DNA of 64,000 nucleotides from Brasilonema sp. CT11. GTDB taxonomy: Bacteria; Cyanobacteriota; Cyanobacteriia; Cyanobacteriales; Nostocaceae. The notes under the pieces were generated by a model. That model ran no database searches and was not told the DNA's origin. It was given only the letters and a program-made list of their open reading frames with translations. This document shows positions 1 to 11,700 of the stretch, piece by piece; within the stretch, counting starts at the first letter, position 1, and the number at the start of each line of letters is the position of its first letter. The DNA lies in contig NZ_JABXYX010000007.1 in the NCBI RefSeq assembly GCF_017982655.1, positions 1 through 64,000 on the forward strand, given 5' to 3'. Made by a program: the position numbers and the translations under genes.

Positions 1-1
1 G

Positions 2-3000
2 TCCACCTTGTTGGGAAACAGCGCTAATGTCATTTGTTAATAATTCACGAGGATTAGAATTAACGTTCAAACTCCGCAATTGTGTTCCATTCAAAAGCTG
101 GAACCCATAAATGCCAGATGTGTTAATCGTGACTTTACCACCAGAACCTGTGAAAGCATTGGCGATGATGTCGCTGTTTTCTTGGGGAACTGCGACGAGA
201 AATTGTGAGTTGAGATTAATGTTACCACCTTTACCTGCACCTTGAGCAAGTCCCGCAGTTGCAGAAATCGAACTATTGCGACGCAGCAAAAGTAAATCCG
301 AGTTAAGAGTAATGTTACCGCCATCGACGGCGTTGGACTCAGCGTTTATCGTGCCTTGGTAGTCGAGCGTCAGGCGGGGCGTATTCACGATGATATTTCC
401 AGCAGGACCAGTTGCACTAGAGCGAACAGAGATACTACTGTTAGGTGAAATTTGAACAATGCGGTTAGGAAATTGGCTTAGACGACTGGAGTAAGTAACA
501 TCATTGCCCGCGATTGTAACTCCTTGATTGGCGTTAATGGTGATGGTACCTGCCGAGCCACTGCTTTCGCTCGTGGTGAAAATTTGTCCACCGTTGAGCA
601 GTTGTAATGTACCAAGGGTAAGGTTAATGTCGCCGCCACGTTGATCGTTAAATGTGCGAGCATCAATCACAGCACCCTCGCTAACCTTCAGCGCTGGCGC
701 AGTAATCGTGATATTGCCTCCTTTGCCAGTCCCAACAATCGTGCGTCCAGTTCCAGGAATAGCGGGATTGTCACCTGTAGTTGAGAAAATGGCGCTAGAT
801 TGTCCATTGTCCGTGCTGCCTGCAACGATGATAGGCTGCGTCGCAAGAATTTCCACATTACCAGCATCTCCATTGCCAAAGGTACTGGCATCTATTTGTG
901 AGCCGTTGAGTAGTTCTAAGGAGCCGGTAGTGATCAACACATTCCCGCCCTGTCCTACTGCGCTTGAACTAGCGAGCCCACTAGAAGCGTAGCCACGGTC
1001 AAAAGTGATGCTGTTGCGAGCGTTAATGATAACATTGCCTGCGTTGCCATTTCCCTCTGTACCAGCACTGAGTTCTGCTCCATCTCTCAGGAATAGAGAT
1101 CCAGTCGTAATCTCAACGTTACCACTATTACCAACTGCACCCGGTAGCACTCGGGTAAATGCCCGGCTACTTAACTGTCCATTGTCGGAGTTCCCTGCAA
1201 ATTCAACACTATCTAGCGCATTGATCACGATATTGCCCGCATTTCCTTTTCCGAGAGTCTGTGCTTGAAGTAGTCCCACATTAGTAGCTGTCAGCGTCCC
1301 CGTGTTGATACGAATATCTCCCCCTTTAGCGGTACCACTCTTTTCAACTAAGTTCGTGATAAATGCACCATTACTCAAGGCAACTTGATCGCGGGCATTG
1401 ACAATAACATCACCTGCGTTGCCTTCTCCAGAAGTACTCACTAATATTTCTGCGTCATTAACTACCAGCGATCCAGTGGCGATTGCGATGTTGCCTCCCT
1501 GACCTGTTGCCCCAGATACAACTTGACTCACTGCTCCACTGGCTCTACTACTTCCCCCCTCAAAGGAGACGCGATCGCGAGCATCGATAAAAATATCTCC
1601 TGCCTTCCCCGATCCAGAAGTATAAGTAGACAGTCTTGCACCTCCTGCGACGGATAGTAAGCCTGTATTGATGCGAATCTTGCCTCCGTTGCTGCGCTTT
1701 GCAACAGTCAGGATATTTGCATCATTATTTAGGGAAACTTGATCGCGGGCATCAATGGTAATATCTCCTGCATTCCCCTGCCCAAGCGTAGCAGTACTTA
1801 TGGAAGCGCCTTCAGTGAGCGACAGCGTTGCTGTATTAATGCGAATGTTGCCTCCAGTACCAAATCCTTCGTCTTGTATGCTATTAATGATCCGTGCATT
1901 GTTGCTTAAAAAGACGCGATCGCGAGCATCAATGACGATATCCCCTGCGTTTCCTTGTCCAAAAATATTCGCGGTCATTGTAGCGCCATTGGTCACAGAT
2001 AGCGTTCCCGTGCTGATGCGGATATTTCCCCCATTACCTTTGCCAGTTTCCCCCACATTACCAGAGATGGTCGCACCATTATCTAAAGAAACTTGATCGC
2101 GGGCATTGATAATGACACTACCCGCATTTCCTTGTCCATCGACACGAGCGCTCAACCGAGCGTTATCGTTGAGAAATAACGAGCCAGCCGTAATCCGAAT
2201 ATCACTACTATTGCCCGATTGATTCTCAAATACATTATTTGCAACACGACTACCTTCTCTGATTTGCATTGTGCCTGTCGCATTTAAAGTAATATCCCCA
2301 GTTTGACTATTTCTTGGTTCGCCTGTTCCGATACCTGAAGCGATGTAGCTGTTGCCGGAAATATCTAAGTTGCGAGCATTAATTGCAATACTGCCACCAT
2401 TACCAGCCACTACGAACATTTCAGTACCAAACAGCGAGATATCTGCCCGTGGTAAATCGGTTGGAATGCGAAGACTATAATCTGGATTTAGCTCAACTGT
2501 CCCCGTCCCCGCGATTGCTGCGAGTTCAATCCGCCCACCGAGAACACCCATAATGCCTGTGTTGAAACTGATATCACCTCCTGCTAGAACAAGGCTTCGT
2601 CCTGCGGGTGCTGTCAATATTCCCTGGTTGGCGATCGCCCCCAGATTAAGTTGATTAAACAGCAACGCCGAAGGATTAACCGTCAACAACGGCGGCGTTT
2701 CCGGATTCGTCGCACTAAACACGCCCTGCTCGCCAAAGCGAAAAGCACTTGCTGTCGTCCCTACAAACGAACCCGCAACATCTAACCTTGCATTCTGCCC
2801 AAAAATGATGCCATTGGGATTCATCAAAAATAAATTGGCATTACCATTGACACCCAATATCCCGAAGATTTTTGAAGGGTCTTTTCCCGTTACGCGACTC
2901 AAGATATTTTGGATGCCTGCTGGATTTGCAAAGTAAACTCGCTCTCCATTTCCAACGTTAAATTGAGAAAAACTTTGGAATAAATTTACACCTCTAATCG

Positions 3001-3193
3001 CACCACCTTCAATCAATTGTCCTGGTAATCCAAGAATATTAGGATTATTTGTGACTTGTGAACTTTCATTTCCCAAGGTGTTGTCAGGAACAATCTGAGC
3101 AGAAGCAGAATTACTAAATCCAGTAATAATTGCATTGCATACAACCAAAAAACCTAGGAACTTCCAGAAACTTTGCCATCGAGCTTGAATCAT
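2..3193 (-). CDS. Two-partner-secretion exoprotein (filamentous haemagglutinin type), partial, runs off left edge
   Basis: The reading frame is open from an ATG at 3193 to the window edge (1064 codons, no stop seen), so the C terminus is missing. The N terminus has a basic start, a hydrophobic segment and an ASAQ-type cleavage region near residue 32. The TPS/haemagglutination domain follows, with NPNGIIFG near residue 125. The rest is a long beta-helix of GNGGNI/INTG/DARD-type repeats. A GGAG-like site (TAGGAG, AGAGGA) precedes the ATG. Such proteins are exported by FhaC/ShlB-type outer-membrane partners; none is visible here. Both ends are almost identical to the neighbour at 3303-6788, while the middle has diverged. 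The gene lies 109 bp downstream of that paralogue on the same strand, so the pair arose by tandem duplication. The repeated middle makes small assembly errors possible. Confidence 0.85.
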   Translation of the reverse strand, partial: MIQARWQSFWKFLGFLVVCNAIITGFSNSASAQIVPDNTLGNESSQVTNNPNILGLPGQLIEGGAIRGVNLFQSFSQFNVGNGERVYFANPAGIQNILSRVTGKDPSKIFGILGVNGNANLFLMNPNGIIFGQNARLDVAGSFVGTTASAFRFGEQGVFSATNPETPPLLTVNPSALLFNQLNLGAIANQGILTAPAGRSLVLAGGDISFNTGIMGVLGGRIELAAIAGTGTVELNPDYSLRIPTDLPRADISLFGTEMFVVAGNGGSIAINARNLDISGNSYIASGIGTGEPRNSQTGDITLNATGTMQIREGSRVANNVFENQSGNSSDIRITAGSLFLNDNARLSARVDGQGNAGSVIINARDQVSLDNGATISGNVGETGKGNGGNIRISTGTLSVTNGATMTANIFGQGNAGDIVIDARDRVFLSNNARIINSIQDEGFGTGGNIRINTATLSLTEGASISTATLGQGNAGDITIDARDQVSLNNDANILTVAKRSNGGKIRINTGLLSVAGGARLSTYTSGSGKAGDIFIDARDRVSFEGGSSRASGAVSQVVSGATGQGGNIAIATGSLVVNDAEILVSTSGEGNAGDVIVNARDQVALSNGAFITNLVEKSGTAKGGDIRINTGTLTATNVGLLQAQTLGKGNAGNIVINALDSVEFAGNSDNGQLSSRAFTRVLPGAVGNSGNVEITTGSLFLRDGAELSAGTEGNGNAGNVIINARNSITFDRGYASSGLASSSAVGQGGNVLITTGSLELLNGSQIDASTFGNGDAGNVEILATQPIIVAGSTDNGQSSAIFSTTGDNPAIPGTGRTIVGTGKGGNITITAPALKVSEGAVIDARTFNDQRGGDINLTLGTLQLLNGGQIFTTSESSGSAGTITINANQGVTIAGNDVTYSSRLSQFPNRIVQISPNSSISVRSSATGPAGNIIVNTPRLTLDYQGTINAESNAVDGGNITLNSDLLLLRRNSSISATAGLAQGAGKGGNINLNSQFLVAVPQENSDIIANAFTGSGGKVTINTSGIYGFQLLNGTQLRSLNVNSNPRELLTNDISAVSQQGG

Positions 3194-3302
3194 TCCTCTA
3201 TTGACTCCTATGATTTTTTTTAGGAAATAGCTATCAATTTTTGATTAATGATTTGCAATTATACAATTTTGAGGATCTTAGTCAATTAACGTAAAAATAA
3301 CT

Positions 3303-6300
3303 TTAACGAACACGGCATGACCGGGAAGAAACAGCAAAATTTTCAACAGTAGCATTGGGTGTTTGGGAAACCAACGTCACTTCACCTTTTCCGTTGAATA
3401 CCCAACCCGTTGCAGGTGTGATGTTAACTGCATCATCAGATTCAGACTTTGGTTTTGTTGCGGTAGTTTTAGAATCCAATCGCTGTGCTGTCGTCGCTAG
3501 CAATCGTGTATCTTCCCAAACTGCATCACTGCTGAGAGTTTCATCAGGACTAGGAGGTAAACCACCGCGTCCAGTCACTTTAAAGTCACTCGCATTTGCT
3601 TGATCAAAAGCAGCACAACCTTGGGCAATTTGGTTAGAGGGGTCAGATACATCTGTGGGTAGGAAGACTAAACCGTTACTCGGATCAACATCGGGGTTGT
3701 TGATCGTAATTTGACCATCTAATTGTGGTCCACCTTGTTGGGAAACGGCGCTAATGTCATTTGTTAGTAATTCACGAGGATTTGAATTAGCGTTTAATAT
3801 CCGTAATTGTGCTCCAGTTAAGGGTTGAAACCCATAGATGCCAGATGTGTTAATTGTGACTTTACCACCAGAACCTGTGAAAGCATTGGCGATGATGTCG
3901 CTGTTTTCTCCAGGTACGGCGACAATCAAAGGTTTATTGATAGTGATGTTACCTCCGTTTCCTCCGGCTTGGGCAGTGCCTGCGGAAGTTGAGATCACGC
4001 TACCACGCCGTAAAAGTAATAAATCCCGGAGATCAAGGGTGATGTCGCCACCATTACCGGAAGAAGTTAAAGAAAATAAGCCACTGCCTGGATCGCTCAG
4101 TTCAAGGGAATTAGCACGAATTTTAATGTTCCCCGCGTCACCTTTGCCCAAACTGACAGAGGAAACCTGAGCATTGTTACGAACAATGAAGCGACCAGTA
4201 GTTATGTTTAAATTACCACCCTTACCATTTGCTATTGGCTCAACTGATGAGAACAAGCCGCTTCTTGAACCAGCGAGTTCGATTGTGTCAGCAGCTTGTA
4301 CTGTTATATTACCTGCATTCCCATTTCCAAGGGTTCCAGATGATATTTGTGCTCCATCTTGTACGTTTAAGCTTTGTGTACTGATGCTGATGTCGCCAGC
4401 GTCGCCCTTAGCCTGAGTTTCAGTTGTAATGAAAGCATTTTGTCCGCGCAAATTAATTTGATCGGCACGAATGGCAATGCTTCCGGCGTTACCTTGATTC
4501 GCTGTCAAAGCAGAGATTTGTCCACCGTTATTGAGGTTCAAGCGTCCTGTCTCAACACTAATACTACCACCCGAACCGATGCCCCCCGTTTGCAATTCAG
4601 CAGAAAAACCTGATGGTGCAGGTGAACCATCTACTCGTCTGGGACCAACCCCAGTAATATTAATAGAATCAGTGGCACGAACCACCAAATTACCCCCTTG
4701 TCCCCGTCCCAGGAGTACTGAGGTAGATATGTTTCCACCATTACTCAACCGCAACCGTTCCGTGTCAATAGTTATCCTGCCACCCTGCACATCTGCATTA
4801 CTTCCACTTACATCAGAGGATAACTTACTGATATAATTAATACCACCTAACCGAGACAGAGTTTCTTGTGCTAACGGATCAGACAAAATTTTCTGCACAA
4901 TAGGGATATCTGGTCGAGTAAACTGTTCCTTGGGTACAAAAGTAAACCCATCTAATTCCACATCTTTGGCACGAATAGTAATATTTCCCGGGTTACGACT
5001 ATTTCCAACAGATTCAGTACCTATAGTTCCTCCTTGAGTGAGGGTAAGTCTAGGTGTTTCTATCGTTACATTACCCCCATTCCCTGTTGCCTCAAAACCC
5101 GTCGCAGTTGATACGTTACTATAGCTAGTAAATGGCGAAGAAACACCACTAATCTCTATATACTCACCAGCTTTAATGAAAATGTTACCTGCATTCGCAC
5201 TGCTAAAGGTATTTGTACTAACATTACCCCCATCTTTGATATTGACTCGCTGGGTTTCAATGGTGATATCCCCTGCCGTTGCTTGAGTTACACTTCCGGG
5301 TTGAACACCTGTAAATATACTACTATTAATCACATCAACCGCATTCCGAGCTTGAATGGAAATAGAACCAACACTTCCACTACCAGATGTAGCTGCTGCT
5401 ATTCCTTCTGCTAGAAAAGTGTTTTGAACTCGCAAAGTGCCAGTTTCAATACGCATATTGCCTGTTGATCCTGAACCAGACGTGAATAATCCTAAATTGC
5501 CTTTATCTGTTACATTGACCGCATCTATTGCCCGCACTGTCAAGTTTCCCGCTTTGCCTGCACCACCAGCGATAACAGAGACATTGCCGCCATTGATATT
5601 CACAGACTCAGTTGCATCAAGGGTGAGGTTTCCTCCATTACCTGCACCAAAAGTCTGTACCAAGATTAAACCGCCATTTTGTGGTACTCCATCTCCAGCA
5701 ATTGTGATTTTCCCAGCATTGATAGTAACGTCACCACCAGCACCTGTAGCCGAAGCATTGCTCCTAGAGAAAATGAAGCTGCTGTTAGCCAGAGTTACTG
5801 CATCCCTGGCTTGAATTTGAATATCACCCGCCTTAGTTGCACTAGAAGTTTCGCTCAAAATTTGAGAGCCGTTATCTAAATTCAACTGGGTTGAATTAAT
5901 CGAAATCGAACCGCCATTTAAACCATAAATAAACGAACCGTTTAGCCCAATCTCTCCACCCACAAACTCAATAGCACTATTCCCACTCGCAAAAACTAAG
6001 GCTCCATTGTTCAATCTGATGGGAGAGCGCCTGACATTTTCTGGTACACTAAAACCCAACGAAGAGCCATTGACATTTAGCCCGACAGTTGTATCTCCAC
6101 CTACTGCTCCCAGTTTCACCTGTGCATTTGGGACAGATATAAACCCACCATCCAAAACGATTTCACCACCCATCAGTGCGAATGTGCTACCAGAGCCAAC
6201 ACTCAACCCATTGACAGCTTGGCTAGTAATACGTCCAGGTTGTGAACCAAATTGCAAGCCAATTGGTATATTAATAGTCAACAAAGGTGAACTTTGGGGA

Positions 6301-6788
6301 TTGGTGGCACTAAATTCTAACCCATTGGGAAAGAGCAAGCTATTTGCTGTTGTCCCCACAAATGAACCCGCAACATCTAACCTTGCATTCTGCCCAAAAA
6401 TAATGCCATTAGGATTAATAAAAAACAAATTTGCGTTACCATTTACACCCAATAAACCAAAGATTTTTGAGGGGTCATTACCCGTCACGCGACTCAATAT
6501 ATTTTGGATTCCTGCTGGATTAGCAAAGTAAACTCGCTCTCCATTCCCAACGTTAAATTGAGAAAAACTTTGGAATAAATTTACACCTCTAATCGCCCCA
6601 CCCTCAATTAACTGCGCGGGCAATCCACGAATGTTAGGATTATTTGTAACTTGTGATTTTTCATTCCCCAAGGTGTTGTCAGGAACAATCTGAGCAGAAG
6701 CAGAATTCCCAAACCCAGTAATCATTGCATTACATACAACCAAAATGCCTAGAAGCTTCCAGAAGCCTTGACACAGGTATTTAGTCAT
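3303..6788 (-). CDS. Two-partner-secretion exoprotein (filamentous haemagglutinin N-terminal domain, beta-helix repeats)
   Basis: This 1161-aa secreted protein is complete. It has an N-terminal signal peptide ending near SASAQ, a TPS domain at about residues 35-170 (NPNGIIFG, LDVAGSFVGTTA), then some 750 residues of glycine/asparagine-rich beta-helix repeats. The tail has the usual cyanobacterial ending (QGCAAFD, VTGRGGLPPSP, SSDAVWEDTR). An AGGAG lies 12 nt before the ATG. The expected role is a surface-exposed or released adhesin-like protein crossing the outer membrane through a TpsB pore. Its DUF928 neighbour upstream (7031-7921) on the same strand is the usual companion of these exoproteins in cyanobacteria. 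It is the paralogue of the partial gene at 2-3193. Confidence 0.9.
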   Translation of the reverse strand: MTKYLCQGFWKLLGILVVCNAMITGFGNSASAQIVPDNTLGNEKSQVTNNPNIRGLPAQLIEGGAIRGVNLFQSFSQFNVGNGERVYFANPAGIQNILSRVTGNDPSKIFGLLGVNGNANLFFINPNGIIFGQNARLDVAGSFVGTTANSLLFPNGLEFSATNPQSSPLLTINIPIGLQFGSQPGRITSQAVNGLSVGSGSTFALMGGEIVLDGGFISVPNAQVKLGAVGGDTTVGLNVNGSSLGFSVPENVRRSPIRLNNGALVFASGNSAIEFVGGEIGLNGSFIYGLNGGSISINSTQLNLDNGSQILSETSSATKAGDIQIQARDAVTLANSSFIFSRSNASATGAGGDVTINAGKITIAGDGVPQNGGLILVQTFGAGNGGNLTLDATESVNINGGNVSVIAGGAGKAGNLTVRAIDAVNVTDKGNLGLFTSGSGSTGNMRIETGTLRVQNTFLAEGIAAATSGSGSVGSISIQARNAVDVINSSIFTGVQPGSVTQATAGDITIETQRVNIKDGGNVSTNTFSSANAGNIFIKAGEYIEISGVSSPFTSYSNVSTATGFEATGNGGNVTIETPRLTLTQGGTIGTESVGNSRNPGNITIRAKDVELDGFTFVPKEQFTRPDIPIVQKILSDPLAQETLSRLGGINYISKLSSDVSGSNADVQGGRITIDTERLRLSNGGNISTSVLLGRGQGGNLVVRATDSINITGVGPRRVDGSPAPSGFSAELQTGGIGSGGSISVETGRLNLNNGGQISALTANQGNAGSIAIRADQINLRGQNAFITTETQAKGDAGDISISTQSLNVQDGAQISSGTLGNGNAGNITVQAADTIELAGSRSGLFSSVEPIANGKGGNLNITTGRFIVRNNAQVSSVSLGKGDAGNIKIRANSLELSDPGSGLFSLTSSGNGGDITLDLRDLLLLRRGSVISTSAGTAQAGGNGGNITINKPLIVAVPGENSDIIANAFTGSGGKVTINTSGIYGFQPLTGAQLRILNANSNPRELLTNDISAVSQQGGPQLDGQITINNPDVDPSNGLVFLPTDVSDPSNQIAQGCAAFDQANASDFKVTGRGGLPPSPDETLSSDAVWEDTRLLATTAQRLDSKTTATKPKSESDDAVNITPATGWVFNGKGEVTLVSQTPNATVENFAVSSRSCRVR

Positions 6789-6887
6789 GCGTATATTTTC
6801 TCCTATGAATTTTATTTAAGGAAAGGAATATTTAAAGTAGCCGTCATGAACTGCGTAGACTAGAACACATGAAAATTGATTTTTTCT

Positions 6888-6910
6888 TCTGAGTTCTGAG
6901 TTCTGAGTTC
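6888..6910. repeat. Heptamer tandem repeat (TTCTGAG)x3
   Basis: Three exact copies of a 7-bp unit in the 240-bp gap between the DUF928 gene and the exoprotein gene. This is the short tandemly repeated repetitive (STRR) type common in Nostocales. Nothing else recognisable is seen in the gap. Confidence 0.8.
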
Positions 6911-7030
6911 TATTTTCAAGTCAAGTAGCAAGATGCTTCCACTAGCGTCTTTTTTGTAAAAATGGGATGCTCCCCCTGCATCAGCTATGAAACAATAATC
7001 TAATTACAGTAGAGGTGCGTTGATAACCAC

Positions 7031-7921
7031 TTATTGGAGTTTGAGTGATTGCAACAACTCTTCCCAGTATTTCCTAACTTCCATATCATTAGGTTTCTGG
7101 AGGCGTAAATCAGCTAAAGTTCTCACAGCGTCTTCCCAATATTTGTTCTTGACATAGATTTCTATACGCTCTTGTGGTGCTGCTGATTCCAAGTCAACAG
7201 TTAAATTTGTATCAGGCAAAACTCGTTTCACAGAGCCTTGTAAAGATAAATCCTTTCCTCGTTTTTGGAAATCGCAAATCACTGAAAAACTCAAATTATA
7301 CTGTTTGTTAGGTTCTAGAGGTTCCCCTGTTTTAGAAGTAAGATTCACCCTAACAATACCAGCTTTTCCACTAGGAATTAAAGAAACTTTTTGTAAAGTT
7401 TTAAACTTGCTCTCGTCCCCTATAACAAGTTCCAGCCCCTTTGCTTGCTGTATTTGAGGAACATAGAAAAATAGGGAAGGATACTCTGCTGTGGTTAGCA
7501 AAGTTTCTTGATCTGATGGTATGAGGAGAATAGGAGACTGTTCCTGCTTAAAACAACTTTCCGCTCCCCGTGTTGCTGCTGCTCTTGTTCTACTAGGATT
7601 ACCGACAATGAACGCAAGACTAGGAGGACGATTGCGGTTAATGTAATTTGTAACATTGCTAATTGCCCTAGTGGCATATTTATCTCCAGAACGTGCCTGC
7701 TGCGCTTGCTGAAAAAAAGATAAAGCATTTCTATAGTTTCTTTTTTGAGCTTCAGCGTAGCCCAACTGCATATATTGATCGTAAGCAGACTTGGCTTGAG
7801 CCACTAAATAGATAGAAATGTCAACTTTATCTATTGCTAAAACCTTGGAGTAAGTGGCGGATACCAAAGAAGAAAGCAGCAAAATCGTAAACAGAGATTT
7901 GAAGCAAAAGACTTGTTTCAT
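7031..7921 (-). CDS. DUF928 domain protein with N-terminal TPR-like region
   Basis: This 296-aa protein starts with a signal-peptide-like segment (FKSLFTILLLSSLVSA). A single TPR-like pair of helices follows at about residues 45-95 (YMQLGYAEAQKRNYRNALSFFQQA). The DUF928 core comes next, with ESCFKQEQSPILLIPS, LFFYVPQ and VRVNLTSKTGEPLEPNKQY. The C terminus ends in a helical segment. DUF928 proteins are exported beta-rich proteins of unknown function that are encoded beside TPS exoproteins and CHAT proteins in cyanobacteria. Here it is the first gene of the minus-strand exoprotein locus. I infer a role in exoprotein surface display or sensing; no biochemical function is assigned. Confidence 0.82.
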   Translation of the reverse strand: MKQVFCFKSLFTILLLSSLVSATYSKVLAIDKVDISIYLVAQAKSAYDQYMQLGYAEAQKRNYRNALSFFQQAQQARSGDKYATRAISNVTNYINRNRPPSLAFIVGNPSRTRAAATRGAESCFKQEQSPILLIPSDQETLLTTAEYPSLFFYVPQIQQAKGLELVIGDESKFKTLQKVSLIPSGKAGIVRVNLTSKTGEPLEPNKQYNLSFSVICDFQKRGKDLSLQGSVKRVLPDTNLTVDLESAAPQERIEIYVKNKYWEDAVRTLADLRLQKPNDMEVRKYWEELLQSLKLQ

Positions 7922-8244
7922 GATGCTTCTTACTTACTACAAATAAATATATAAGAACTCATTTTCCCACGAAAATCTCAAATTTGAGCGATTTTTCCGC
8001 CCAAATTGTTGAGGCTAAACCAACTGATTAGTAATGAAGCACTGTAATTTGTACAGTTGAAATCAAGCAGTTACAACACCAGCAGCTTAAGAAATTGCAG
8101 CTGCACCGGATGAAGAGCAATAATTCTAGCTTTGTTTAATTTTGCGATCGCCTATTTTTCTAGCACAGCACTGTGGAAGATCAAAATAGGGCACGTTTGG
8201 TAAGTGAAACGCACCCTACGTGTCATATGTTCCCTATCTCTCTA
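7922..8244. other. Intergenic region, no gene seen
   Basis: This 320-bp stretch between the divergently oriented ends of the DUF928 and HIT genes is AT-rich and contains one HIP1-like GCGATCGC near 8145. No open frame, RNA gene or terminator could be supported. It should hold the DUF928 promoter on the minus strand. Confidence 0.4.
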
Positions 8245-8722
<478 letters not shown>

Positions 8723-8787
8723 AGTCTTTATTCGATCGCAAACCCAAGTCAGTCAAAGTTAAGTTATCATAACTATATTTTTAATGC

Positions 8788-11700
8788 ATGACTTTACAAA
8801 ATTGGAAACGTAAGCGCGGCGTTGCACTGACTAATAAGGGTTTACAAAAACTTCAGGACGCAAAGCGTAAGTCAGAAACAAAGGAAAATTTTGGCAACAG
8901 CTACACTCTTGAAGAAATGAGCACACTTTCTGGGTTATATTCCAGTACAATCTCAAAAGTACTCAATCGGGAAGCAGGGGTTGATAAAAAAAGTATTGAA
9001 AAGCTTTTTTCAGTTTTTAGCGTAAAAATAGACAAAATTGACTATTTAAACTCAAAAAATCATCTAGATTGGGGTGATGCTACTTTTACATCAGTTTTTT
9101 ATGGACGTACAGAAGAGCTTACCACGCTACAGGAATGGATTCTTGATGAGCGCTGCCGATTGGTATCACTATTAGGAATGGGTGGTATTGGCAAAACTGC
9201 TCTGTCTGTCAAGCTTGCTCAACAGATTCAGCAAGACTTTGAGTATGTTATCTGGCGATCGTTACGAGAAGCCCCACCTATTAATACTATTGTTGCTAAC
9301 CTAATTCAAGTTCTATCTGATCAGCAGGAAACAGAAAATAACTTACCAGAAAATTTCAGTGAAAAAATATCCCGATTAGTCTATTATTTACAAAATAATC
9401 GCTGTTTGGTAATACTTGATAATGTAGAGTCAATTCTTCGCAGTGGCAGTCGAGCTGGACAATATCGAGAAGGATATGAAAGGTATGGTGAGCTTTTCAG
9501 ACAGCTAGGAGAAGCAAGCCACCAAAGCTGCTTAGTGCTGACGAGTCGGGAAATACCTAAAGAAGTGGCATTACTCAAAGGACAAAAATTACCCGTTCGC
9601 TGCCTACAATTAAGTGGTTTAAAGGTGGACGAAGGGCAGGAAATTTTGAAAATTAAGGGGCTATCTGCAGCAGAGCAAGAATGGAAAGCAATAATTAAAC
9701 TTTATACAGGCAATCCATTGGCTTTGAAGATAGTTGCTACGACAATTGTTGATGTCTTTGATGGTAATGTAACTGATTTTTTGCAACAGAATACAGGTGT
9801 TTTTGGCGATATTCGTGATATTCTAGACCAGCAGTTTGAGCGCTTGTCAGATTTAGAAAAAGAAATAATGTATTGGCTAGTGATAAATCGTGAGCCAGTT
9901 TCGCTATCACAATTGCGAGAAGACATTGTATTACCAATACCACCACAAAAATTACTGGAGGCTTTAGAATCTCTGGTCAGGCGATCGCTAATCGAGAAGG
10001 CTACGCTGCGGGAAGAGCTTCGCTCTACGCCTACACTAGTTGAGAAAAGTGCAGCAACTTTCACTCTACAACCTATCGTTATGGAGTATGTCACTCAGGT
10101 ATTGATAGAGTTGGTTTGTGGAGAGATTGAAACTCACAATATCGATTTGTTCAGGTGTCATGCTTTGATAAAGGCGACGGCGAAGGACTATGTGAGGGAA
10201 ACTCAAATTCGCCTTATCCTACAACCAGTTATAAACGGGCTGCTCACTGTTTTTAGAAGCAAAAAAAACCTTGTAAATCAGTTAACCCAAATTCTATCAA
10301 GACAGCGAGAAGAATCTCCGCTAGAACCAGGGTATACGGCTGGAAATGTTCTCAATTTGCTTTGTCATTTGGAAACTGATCTAAGTGGTTATGATTTTTC
10401 TTATTTAACTGTTTGGCAAGCAGACTTGCGGTGTATGAAATTGCACGATGTCAATTTCCAAAACGCCAATCTAGCTAAGTCTATTTTTGCAGAAACCTTC
10501 GGCGGTGTCCTGTCGGTCGCCTTTAGTCCTGATGGTAAACTTTTGGCTATGGGTGATACCAATGGAGAGATTCGCTTGTGGCAAGTTGCGGATGAGAAAC
10601 ACATCCTTACCTGCAAGGATCACACCAATTGGGTCGTATCACTCGCCTTCAGTTCTGATGGTAGTACCCTTGCTAGCAGTAGTACTGACCAAACAGTGAG
10701 GTTGTGGGATGTTAGTACAGGTCAATGCCTTCAAACTTTGCAGGGACATGATAATGTCTGGTCAGTTGCCTTTAGTCCTGATGGGAAGATGCTGGCAAGT
10801 GGCTGTAAGGATCAGACGGTTCGGCTTTGGAGTGTCAGCACAGGTGAATGCCTCAGAACTTTCCAGGGACATTCCAATTGGGTACTATCAATTGCCTTTA
10901 GTCCTGATGGTCACACGCTGGTGAGTAGCAGTGGAGACCACACCATCAGGTTGTGGGATGTTAATACAGGTGAATGCAAAAAAACTTTCCGGGGACATTG
11001 TGGTGGGGTACGGTCAATCTCCCTCAGTCCGGATGGTCAGACTCTGGCGAGTGGTAGTGAAGACCAAACGGTGAGGTTATGGGATGTTAGTACAGGTGAA
11101 TGCCTCAAAATTTTGCAAGGACATTCCAATCGCGTTATGTCGATTGCCTTCAGATCGCAAGGTGATATCCTAGCAAGTGGCAGTTTTGACCAGACGGTGA
11201 AGTTATGGGATGTTAGCACTGGTGAGTGCAAAAGAACTTTTCAGGGACATTCCAATTTTGTTTGGTCAATTGCCTTCAGAACGCAAGGTGATATCGTGGC
11301 AAGTGGTAGTTATGACCAGACGGTGAAGTTATGGGATGTTAGCACTAGTGAATGCAGAAGAACTTTTCAGGGATATTCCAACCAAGTAACATCAGTCGCC
11401 TTTAGCCCGGATAGCCAAATGCTGACAAGTGGCAGTGTAGATCACACAGTGAAGTTGTGGGATGTTAACACTGGTGAATGCAAAAAAACTTTCCGGGGAC
11501 ATTCTAATTGGGTATATTTAGTTGCCTTTAGCCCACAAGGTAATACCCTAGTCAGTTGTAGTGGAGACAAAACAGCGAAGCTATGGAGTGTCAGCACAGG
11601 TCTTGCCTTAAGAACTTTACACGGACATAGTGCTCGGATATGGTCAACGAGTTTCAGTCCTAACGGTCAGACGCTGGTGAGTGGCAGTGAAGACCAAACA

